NCBI RefSeq assembly: GCF_020709055.1
Contig: NZ_JAJFCK010000060.1
Coordinates: forward strand, 1-10,650
Length of the DNA stretch: 10,650 nt
Source: Ruminococcus callidus
GTDB lineage: Bacteria > Bacillota > Clostridia > Oscillospirales > Ruminococcaceae
Direction: 5' to 3'
Positions within the stretch are counted from its first letter, which is position 1. Every line of letters starts with the position of its first letter. Positions 1 through 5,627 of this stretch are shown here, one piece after another. Position numbers and translations under genes: made by a program. The notes under the pieces are model-generated. The model did not search any database. It was not told the DNA's origin and was given only the letters and a program-made list of their open reading frames with translations.

Positions 1-49
1 TTCACAATTAGCGATTTTTATCCCCCCACCGGCAGCATTTCAGACACAA

Positions 50-400
50 TCAATACCGATAGACGGGATTTCGGTCTTCCGTCCACGTCTTGCGGTCATG
101 GCAGGGCTTGCATAACGCCTGCCAGTTGCTTTCATCCCACATCAGGTGCGGATCACCACGGTGAGGAATGATATGGTCGACCACAGTCGCTGCCGTGAAC
201 CGTCCCTGTGCTTTGCAACGTACACACAAAGGATGCCGGCGGAGGTACGCCTTGCTGAGCCTCTGCCACCTGCTGCCGTAGCCACGCTTGGCGGCAGACG
301 GTCGGTCTGGGTGCAAGGGCTGATGCTCTGCACAATACAAACCGTCTGTCAGATTGGGACAGCCGGGGTGCTTGCAGGGCTTCTTACATTTCTTCGGCAT
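50..400 (-). CDS. HNH endonuclease, phage packaging-associated type
   Basis: Predicted 116-residue metal-dependent DNA endonuclease. An N-terminal Cys/His cluster (C9, C14, C23, H26) looks like a small zinc-binding knuckle. The HNH core follows: PLCVRC (C59, C62), VVDHIIPH (D75, H76), N92 in SNWQALC, and CKPCHDRKT (C97, C100, H101). The two CxxC pairs should hold a structural zinc, and D75/H76, N92 and H101 form the beta-beta-alpha-metal site. I start at the ATG at 400 because GGAGGTG sits 8 bases upstream; an in-frame TTG seven codons earlier overlaps that ribosome binding site. In HK97-like cos phages of Gram-positive hosts such HNH proteins lie directly before the terminase genes and assist DNA cutting at packaging. 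The position at the end of the early region fits, but the terminase is outside the window. A free-standing homing HNH is the alternative and less likely. Confidence 0.9.
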   Translation of the reverse strand: MPKKCKKPCKHPGCPNLTDGLYCAEHQPLHPDRPSAAKRGYGSRWQRLSKAYLRRHPLCVRCKAQGRFTAATVVDHIIPHRGDPHLMWDESNWQALCKPCHDRKTWTEDRNPVYRY

Positions 401-419
401 AAGGTTCACCTCCGGATAC

Positions 420-451
420 AAAAAGCCGCCTCGGATGATTCCATGGCGGCT
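420..451 (-). terminator. Intrinsic terminator-like hairpin in HNH leader
   Basis: On the minus strand a 7-bp GC stem AGCCGCC/GGCGGCT (445-451 with 424-430) continues, past an A-A mismatch, into a short inner stem closed by an ATCA loop. Five T residues (424-420) follow directly. This is the form of a Rho-independent terminator. It ends the early operon after the DUF1492 gene, but it also lies downstream of the promoter at 477-505 and just before the HNH ribosome binding site, so transcription into the HNH gene has to pass it. Confidence 0.7.
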
Positions 452-476
452 CTCGTTTTATTCTTTGCTATGATAC

Positions 477-505
477 AGTATAGCATACCATAAAGCTCTT
501 ATCAA
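477..505 (-). promoter_or_regulatory. Near-consensus sigma-A promoter, putative late promoter
   Basis: On the minus strand TTGATA (505-500) and TATACT (482-477) are separated by exactly 17 bases, each one mismatch from consensus, and the -10 box is preceded by TGC (extended -10). Transcription should start near 470 and run toward the HNH gene and the presumed terminase genes. It lies immediately after the DUF1492 stop codon, and its -35 box is embedded in a 10-bp repeat array. This suggests that the DUF1492 product or another phage factor controls it; that link is inference. Confidence 0.65.
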
Positions 506-530
506 GTCTTATGAACTCTGATGAACTCTT
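491..530 (-). repeat. Four 10-bp tandem repeats overlapping the -35 box
   Basis: Read on the plus strand, four consecutive 10-base units are ATGAACTCTT (521-530), ATGAACTCTG (511-520), ATCAAGTCTT (501-510) and TAAAGCTCTT (491-500). The first two differ at one base and similarity decays toward the promoter. The 10-bp period puts each unit on the same DNA face. The array covers the last codons of the DUF1492 gene and the -35 box, so it looks like an activator or repressor binding array for the promoter next to it. Confidence 0.55.
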
Positions 531-922
531 AACTTTTCAAGTGCTTTATTGTGGAGGTAGTAAATATGCTGTACGCTATAGTCTAATTCACTTGCCACCA
601 CTTTCCATGGCTTAAACTCTAGATACCGTTTTGTAAGAAGATCACGGGCATCTGCATCTGCGACCTTCTGAATCTGTTTCCACATTTCATGCATCAAATG
701 TTGAAGTTCCATTTTGGTTTCTTCGATTTCCTCTTCCAATGACAAAATTTTTTCTACAGCAATTTCCATCTTGTGTGGTTCTGGAGAAACTGTTTTAGGG
801 GAATCTCCACCTTTTCCACCCATACCCTCAGCAGATTGTCGTATGCAATCGATCTCATGCTCTTTCCGAAAGATTCGGTGTCGGAGGCGTTCTGCCTCTT
901 CCATGTATGCTTTTAGATTCAT
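509..922 (-). CDS. DUF1492 family sigma-region-4-like phage regulator
   Basis: A 137-residue protein of the DUF1492 type, widespread in prophages of Firmicutes and usually placed at the end of the early region. Residues 1-85 are highly charged and probably form coiled coils (residues 5-30 and 50-85) joined by a Gly/Pro/Ser-rich linker. Residues 92-132 (ARDLLTKRY to the end of the helix HNKALEKL) resemble a sigma-70 region 4 helix-turn-helix, with YSVQHIYYLHNKAL as the recognition helix. The start ATG at 922 overlaps the helicase stop in an ATGA, with GGGAGG 7 bases upstream. By analogy with ArpU and related late transcription regulators it probably activates late genes. The promoter and repeats directly downstream, partly inside its own 3' end, are the obvious candidate target, which I infer and cannot prove. 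Confidence 0.82.
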   Translation of the reverse strand: MNLKAYMEEAERLRHRIFRKEHEIDCIRQSAEGMGGKGGDSPKTVSPEPHKMEIAVEKILSLEEEIEETKMELQHLMHEMWKQIQKVADADARDLLTKRYLEFKPWKVVASELDYSVQHIYYLHNKALEKLRVHQSS

Positions 923-2283
923 TCATTTTCCTCCCTCACAATTTCAGCACGCACAGCAGTCATCAAAGCGGTCTGGGTTTGTTCTTTCTGGGTCAGGGCT
1001 TTCAGGATACGTTCGTCAATCGTACATTTGGTGATGAGATGTTGAATGACAACCGTTTCGGATTGCTGCCCCTGCCGCCACAGTCTGGCGTTGGTCTGCT
1101 GGTAGAGTTCTAAACTCCATGTCAGTCCAAACCAAATCAGGTGAGAACCGCCTGCCTGTAAGTTCAAGCCATGCCCAGCAGCGGCTGGGTGCAGCAGACC
1201 AACTTGCAGCTTTCCGGCATTCCAGTTCTGGATACTGTCGGAGGACTGGATTTCCTGATAGGAAACCTTCAGCTTTCGCAATCGCTCTTGAATCCGCTTC
1301 AAATCATGCTTGAACCAATACGCCACCAGAATGGGTTTGCCGTTGGCCGCCTCTATCAAGTCCTCCAGTGCATCCAGCTTTCGGCTGTGAATAGGAATCA
1401 CCGCTTCGGTATCGTCATACACTGCACCATTCGCCAGCTGGGAAAGTTTGTTGGACAGACTTGCAGCGTTGGCGGCGGTGATCTCAGTGTCCTGCATCTC
1501 CAGAATCAATTCGGACTTGAACCGCTTGTAGGTTTCTTGCTCCGTGTCGGACAGCTGCACGGGATATTCGTTGGAAATTAATTCCGGCATGTGCAGGTGG
1601 TCGAGGGCTTTCATCGAAACAGTAATGTCCGATATTTTTTCGTAGATCCGTTCTTCGGCATCGGGCAGGGGTTTGTAGGAATACACGATATATCCGTTCT
1701 GCTTGTCTGGCTTGAAGTAGGCATTCCGATACTGCCCGATGAATCTGCCGAGCCGCTGCCCCATATCCAGCAGACGAAATTCCGCCCATAAATCCATCAA
1801 GCCGTTGCTGGCAGGCGTTCCTGTCAGCCCTACGATGCGTTTCACATTCGGTCGAACTTTCATCAGGGCCTTGAAGCGTTTGCTCTGGTGGCTCTTGAAG
1901 CTCGACAGTTCGTCAATCACCACCATGTCGTAATCAAACTTCGTGTTGTTGACGAGCCAGTCCACATTTTCCCGGTTGATGATGTAGAGGTCTGCAGGAG
2001 CGTTCAAGGCGGCAAGGCGTTCTTCCTCTGTGCCGACCGCTACGCTGTATCGCAAATCCTTGAGGTGCTCCCACTTTTCAATCTCCGCCGCCCACGTATC
2101 CCGTGCAACTCGCAACGGTGCAATAATCAAAACTTTTCTGACCGCAAACAGGTCAAACATCAAATTGTGGATTGCAGTCAGGGTTGTAATCGTCTTACCA
2201 AGTCCCATATCCAGAAAGAGTGCTGCGATTGGATGTTCCTCAATGAATTGAACAGCATATTTCTGATAATCATGCAGTTCCAT
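919..2283 (-). CDS. SNF2-family DEAD/DEAH-box helicase or translocase
   Basis: A 454-residue superfamily 2 ATPase of the SNF2 type. The N-terminal Q region (HDYQKYAV, residues 4-11), Walker A DMGLGKT (25-31), the motif II variant DELS (124-127) and motif III LTGTPA (153-158) form the first RecA-like lobe. The second lobe carries PAAAGHGLNLQ and the motif VI segment QTNARLWRQGQ near residue 400, with the arginine finger expected there. No extra nuclease or DNA-binding domain is visible, so this is a compact phage version of double-stranded DNA translocases. In phages of this type it travels with a VRR-NUC gene and probably remodels forks or recombination intermediates. It overlaps VRR-NUC by 14 bases; GGAGGTG precedes the ATG by 7 bases. 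The stop overlaps the next start by 4 bases, suggesting coupled translation. Confidence 0.93.
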   Translation of the reverse strand: MELHDYQKYAVQFIEEHPIAALFLDMGLGKTITTLTAIHNLMFDLFAVRKVLIIAPLRVARDTWAAEIEKWEHLKDLRYSVAVGTEEERLAALNAPADLYIINRENVDWLVNNTKFDYDMVVIDELSSFKSHQSKRFKALMKVRPNVKRIVGLTGTPASNGLMDLWAEFRLLDMGQRLGRFIGQYRNAYFKPDKQNGYIVYSYKPLPDAEERIYEKISDITVSMKALDHLHMPELISNEYPVQLSDTEQETYKRFKSELILEMQDTEITAANAASLSNKLSQLANGAVYDDTEAVIPIHSRKLDALEDLIEAANGKPILVAYWFKHDLKRIQERLRKLKVSYQEIQSSDSIQNWNAGKLQVGLLHPAAAGHGLNLQAGGSHLIWFGLTWSLELYQQTNARLWRQGQQSETVVIQHLITKCTIDERILKALTQKEQTQTALMTAVRAEIVREENE

Positions 2284-2560
2284 CGCTTTTCACCTCCAAG
2301 ATGATTTTTTCGATGTCCTCACAAGCATCCAAGACGTAAACCAGAAAACCCAATCGCCTCAGAAGTTTATGCCGGGAAAGTTGAAGCGGTCTGGGTTTCT
2401 CTCCGGGTGCTTTCACTTCCACAAATGCAATTCTACCGCCGGGCATCAATACGATGCGGTCTGGAACGCCTGCCGTTCCGGGAGACGTGAATTTCCAACA
2501 CACACCGCCATTTTGCTTTACTGCCTTTGTGAGTTTTTCTTCAATTATTTTTTCTCGCAT
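2270..2560 (-). CDS. VRR-NUC domain nuclease
   Basis: A 96-residue minimal VRR-NUC protein, a stand-alone nuclease of the PD-(D/E)XK superfamily. The core is visible: TSPGTAGVPDRI (residues 25-36, catalytic D34), FVEVKA (46-51, E48 and K50) and a downstream Q60 in PLQLSRH; E8 in the first helix completes the usual set. Family members cut branched DNA such as Holliday junction-like structures and are related to the nuclease domain of FAN1. I choose the ATG at 2560, with AGGGAG 5 bases upstream, over the upstream in-frame codon at 2611, which would run into the repeat array. It is paired with the SNF2 helicase by a 14-base overlap, as in many Firmicutes phages, so the two probably act together on replication or recombination intermediates. 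Confidence 0.92.
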   Translation of the reverse strand: MREKIIEEKLTKAVKQNGGVCWKFTSPGTAGVPDRIVLMPGGRIAFVEVKAPGEKPRPLQLSRHKLLRRLGFLVYVLDACEDIEKIILEVKSDGTA

Positions 2561-2581
2561 GGATTCTCCCTGTTTTTCGAG

Positions 2582-2750
2582 AAAATGGAGGTCATAGGAA
2601 GTCAAATACAAACCTTATATATAGAGAAAAATTTTACTTTTTTTCTCGCCTGCGTAAAGTCTGTATATGAGTTCCTATGACTTCCACTTTCCCTATATTT
2701 CGGTGTTTTTTGACCTTAAAAGTGGAAGTCGATTTTATAAAGTGGAAGTC
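2582..2750. repeat. Iteron-like repeat array, candidate phage replication origin
   Basis: The noncoding gap between VRR-NUC and the primase gene holds several copies of a 12-mer. AAAGTGGAAGTC occurs perfectly at 2719-2730 and 2739-2750 in direct orientation 20 bp apart, and inverted at 2679-2690. A variant AAAATGGAGGTC lies at 2582-2593. Two copies are extended by ATAGGAAGTC (2594-2603) or its inverted near-copy (2669-2678), making two 22-bp elements in inverted orientation that match at 19 of 22 positions. Between them is an AT-rich stretch (2604-2668) containing TTATATATAG and an 8-bp inverted repeat of A/T tracts. Inverted protein sites around an AT-rich segment, next to the initiator-type helicase gene, are the layout of a replication origin. 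An operator array is the alternative. Confidence 0.55.
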
Positions 2751-2762
2751 AAAAACATACTT

Positions 2763-4985
2763 TTAGTCAAGAAAATCGAATTTGATGCAAAGTCCCATAA
2801 TCACATTACACTGTGTTGTTCTCTTACGTTTGTACCCAGCCTGTTCCAAAGCAGAATAGAAATCTGATGTGCTGCGAACAAACTCACCATTTTCAAGACA
2901 GTATTCACGATAGTGCCGATATAGTTCTCCGGACTTTTCCTGATAGCTTTTATCCACTTCACAACACTCATTGATGAAATTGCCAAGCCAGTCATTGCCT
3001 TCCCGATAGGCTCCAATTGCATCAAGAACACACTGCGGTCTGTTGATCTGATAGTTTGCCGCAATGACCTTTCTTGCACCTTCAATCAGCCAGGAAAGCA
3101 CCGCACCGCCAGCGTGATCGACCAAGTGCTGTGTGTAGTTTTTGATGTCCTTAGAGCCTTGAATTTTTGCGTGAAACGGAATGACAATCAATCTTCTCCA
3201 CGTTCCATCATCCGATGCACCAACCTTTGGAAGATGATTGGTATACAGCACCAAAGTGTGAGAGGGTTCAAAGTGGAACGGTGCTTTGAATTTCTTTTCG
3301 GCAAAGATCGGGTCGGTGGAACAAAGCTGCTTGACGACACTGGTATTCAGCCGCATCCCTTCCTGCAATTCTGCCGCAATAATCATTCTTTTGCCCTTAA
3401 GTTCCGCCATTTCCGGCTTGACATTACGCTTGCAATTGACGGTCAGTGCATCTGCTGAAATGTTGCCACTGTAACTGCCGAGAACCTTGTAAATGACATT
3501 CCAGAACGTACTCTTGCCGTTACGTCCGTCACCGTAGGCAATAATCATCGCCTCCAAATACACCTTGCCCACAATGCAAAGTCCGCAAATCATCTGCACA
3601 TAGTCAATCAGGCTCTGGTCGCCGCAGAAGAACAGCTGTAAGGCAGCCTCCCACAAATCCTTACCGGTATCACTTGGAACGACCGCCGTCACTTTCGTTA
3701 AGAGGTCAGCAGGATCTGTAGGCTTCCAGCCATTCAATCCTTCGGGCAGATAGTAAGTGCCTCCGGGGGTATTTAAAAGCATCGGATTGCTGTCAAGGGC
3801 TTCGGGATTGTGGAGAACCAGAGGCTTTGCAGCATCCAGTGCATTGGTCATACTGCGAACATGGCGATATTTCATGACAAACGCCTTGAAAGTAGCATAG
3901 TACTGATACTCCCTGTATGCGGCGGTCTGTTCCTCGTCCAGACTATCCCGAAACTTTTTGCCGCCGTTGATTGCTGCATTTCTTGCAACACCAAGGCTTT
4001 CCAGTTTTAGAAGTGACGCTTCCACCTGCTTTTCCGCCTCTGCCAACTGTACGTCTGTATGTTCGATCATGGCAAGGGTGACAGCGTGTTCTGACTCCTC
4101 CCAATAGGTTCCGTTGTAGCGAAGATAATCGGTCGCAATAGTAAACGCCACCTCATCTGAAAAGCCTTCTACAAATGTGCGAGCCTCTCCAACGTCCGAA
4201 AAATCATCGGGAATCAGGGACTGTTTGCCGTATGCTTCAGGAGAAATATATCCTTCCTGCGAGGTTACTTTTTTTCCGAATTTGCAGGCACTGTGCCAGA
4301 TTGCTTCCAGTTCTTCATCCGGAAGCGGTGGTTCGCATTCGGCTGCTTTTTCCAGGAACTTCTGATAACTTTCCTCAGTCACACCAAAACGCTTGACCAG
4401 TTTTCCAGCCATGCGAGACATTGTGCTGTTTCGCTGTCCCTGCGGAATGTTACGATTTGACTTCATCAGTGTAAGCCAATCCTCAATGGAAAGACTGCCT
4501 TCATGCCATACAACATCACTCGGACAGCCAAAAAGAAAACGTGAGGCATCCAGTGCATTGCCGTCGAAGAACGGCAGTTCCTTATGGATTTTCTGCTTTA
4601 TCGCCTTATGAGAATTTGCATCGTTGCAGGGTGCTGTCGGAAAAAATACATGAAAACGTGGTCTTGCGGATTTATTCCCTTTCGCCAGCATATGATGACG
4701 GCTGTAGGTTACTGCAAATGCAACATCACTGAGGAAACTTGCCAGTTTTTCCTGTGTGATCCAGTCTTTCGGGTCATCTGAATGGTCGTTGTCACAATCC
4801 ATGGGTACTACATCAGACAGCAGGAAATTAGCGTCACTGCGGGCAAAATTCTCATACTGAGCACAGACATGATCGTAGACAACGGCTTTTTTCAAATCCG
4901 CTTCTGAAGTAATGATCTTTTGGTTGGGATAAAGGATATTCTTTTCATTGCCGGTACAGTTTGCTGTATAGAGCGTAAATTTCAT
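2763..4985 (-). CDS. Phage primase-helicase: AEP primase, PriCT, D5/SF3 helicase
   Basis: A 740-residue replicative protein of the P4/D5 type. Residues 1-175 resemble an archaeo-eukaryotic primase (AEP) domain: the metal-binding acidic motif MDCDND (62-67), RPRFHVFFP (108-116) with the sxH-like histidine, and DASRFLFG (146-153). Residues 184-240 fit a PriCT linker. The C-terminal half is a superfamily 3 helicase: Walker A GDGRNGKST (485-493), Walker B MIIAAEL (534-540), sensor motif YTNHLP (581-586) and the arginine pair at 597-598, followed by a winged-helix-like tail. It should unwind and prime DNA at the phage origin, so no separate helicase loader is needed. The ATG at 4985 has GGAGG 7 bases upstream and overlaps the previous stop as ATGA; an upstream in-frame start 40 codons earlier would run inside the neighbouring gene and is rejected. 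The repeat array at 2582-2750 lies directly downstream. Confidence 0.93.
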   Translation of the reverse strand: MKFTLYTANCTGNEKNILYPNQKIITSEADLKKAVVYDHVCAQYENFARSDANFLLSDVVPMDCDNDHSDDPKDWITQEKLASFLSDVAFAVTYSRHHMLAKGNKSARPRFHVFFPTAPCNDANSHKAIKQKIHKELPFFDGNALDASRFLFGCPSDVVWHEGSLSIEDWLTLMKSNRNIPQGQRNSTMSRMAGKLVKRFGVTEESYQKFLEKAAECEPPLPDEELEAIWHSACKFGKKVTSQEGYISPEAYGKQSLIPDDFSDVGEARTFVEGFSDEVAFTIATDYLRYNGTYWEESEHAVTLAMIEHTDVQLAEAEKQVEASLLKLESLGVARNAAINGGKKFRDSLDEEQTAAYREYQYYATFKAFVMKYRHVRSMTNALDAAKPLVLHNPEALDSNPMLLNTPGGTYYLPEGLNGWKPTDPADLLTKVTAVVPSDTGKDLWEAALQLFFCGDQSLIDYVQMICGLCIVGKVYLEAMIIAYGDGRNGKSTFWNVIYKVLGSYSGNISADALTVNCKRNVKPEMAELKGKRMIIAAELQEGMRLNTSVVKQLCSTDPIFAEKKFKAPFHFEPSHTLVLYTNHLPKVGASDDGTWRRLIVIPFHAKIQGSKDIKNYTQHLVDHAGGAVLSWLIEGARKVIAANYQINRPQCVLDAIGAYREGNDWLGNFINECCEVDKSYQEKSGELYRHYREYCLENGEFVRSTSDFYSALEQAGYKRKRTTQCNVIMGLCIKFDFLD

Positions 4986-5410
4986 TCTATTTCCTCCAGT
5001 TCTTCTGTAAAATACCGAATGGTCATATGCCGCCGCTTCGCCCATTTGATCTCCTGCTGCATCCCCTCCGACCGCACAGAACCAAACACCCACAGCTGGG
5101 CACACTTTGACAGCAGTACCAAATTCATGAACATCGCTGTCTGACGATCTTCGCCCAGACTGTCATCCATGAACTGTGGAAACAGCAAATGGGGAGCGAT
5201 AGGGACATAGTGGGTATCTACCGCAAAGCGGCTGTATCGTCTGGCGTTTTCGATATTGTCGTTGATGCAGCCGTAGGAATAGGGAGAACAAATGTATACC
5301 AGCGGTCGATAAGCGGCAGCCTTTTTCGCCCTGCGTTCCTCTCGTTCAATACGGCTCAGTGCCTCATAAGCAGTGAGGTCGATGTATCCCTCAGCGTTAT
5401 ACAGATTCAT
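4982..5410 (-). CDS. DUF4406/DUF7768-like, nucleoside 2-deoxyribosyltransferase fold
   Basis: A 142-residue protein. After a charged helical N-terminus (1-34, rich in E/R/K) comes a core like nucleoside 2-deoxyribosyltransferases and related nucleotide hydrolases: YICSPYSYG (39-47, phosphate or sugar loop), an IENARRYSRFAV helix, PIAPHLLFPQFMDD (70-83), a WVFG strand (107-110) and SEGMQQEIKWA (114-124), where a catalytic Glu is expected. Phage members are usually DUF4406 or DUF7768 and lack a proven function; hydrolysis of deoxynucleotides or a ligand-binding role are both possible. It lies between the polymerase and the primase and is translationally coupled on both sides (14-bp overlap upstream, ATGA downstream). 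AAAGGAG lies 6 bases before the ATG. The context suggests nucleotide-pool handling during replication. Confidence 0.8.
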   Translation of the reverse strand: MNLYNAEGYIDLTAYEALSRIEREERRAKKAAAYRPLVYICSPYSYGCINDNIENARRYSRFAVDTHYVPIAPHLLFPQFMDDSLGEDRQTAMFMNLVLLSKCAQLWVFGSVRSEGMQQEIKWAKRRHMTIRYFTEELEEIE

Positions 5411-5615
5411 GCAGTGCTCCTTTCAGCCGTTTCTGTGTGCAGGCATCGCAGTAAACAGCACTGCTGAAAATATCAAAGTTTTCTGCTGTCCAGAAGATAC
5501 TCAGATCAACCGGCACTTCTGCACTGCACTGCGGGCAGCGGCAGTATACGTTTTCATTGTTGATCTCCACGGAGATACTGGTGGTGTCATTCAGATTTTC
5601 TTTGATGTAAAACAT
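5397..5615 (-). CDS. Small zinc-ribbon protein of unknown function
   Basis: A 72-residue protein with two CxxC pairs, C27-C30 (CRCPQC, with an extra C25) and C56-C59 (YCDAC), spaced 25 residues apart as in a treble-clef or zinc-ribbon fold. The first 22 residues look like beta strands and the end is basic (QKRLKG). The start at 5615 has GGAGG 7 bases upstream and lies 12 bases after the polymerase stop; the end overlaps the next gene by 14 bases. I do not recognise a named family. The position between polymerase and primase suggests an accessory nucleic-acid-binding role, which is inference. Confidence 0.75.
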   Translation of the reverse strand: MFYIKENLNDTTSISVEINNENVYCRCPQCSAEVPVDLSIFWTAENFDIFSSAVYCDACTQKRLKGALHESV

Positions 5616-5627
5616 ATGGAATCCTCC

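Noticed and set aside
1..49. Start of a terminase small-subunit gene in the last bases
   Set aside because: A G-rich stretch is present on the minus strand but no start codon at a proper distance or coding frame can be supported before the edge.
146..493. Plus-strand open frames throughout the window, for example at 146-493, 1888-2304, 6113-6583 and 9058-9546
   Set aside because: They lie opposite well-supported minus-strand genes, lack good ribosome binding sites and show no recognisable domains; they are antisense shadows.
2582..2750. Repeat array as a CRISPR
   Set aside because: Copies are 12-22 bp, in mixed orientation and irregular spacing, with no spacer-like units and no cas genes.
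4986..5105. A 40-residue N-terminal extension of the primase-helicase
   Set aside because: It overlaps the DUF4406-like gene, is unlike the family, and the ATG at 4985 has a strong ribosome binding site in an ATGA coupling.
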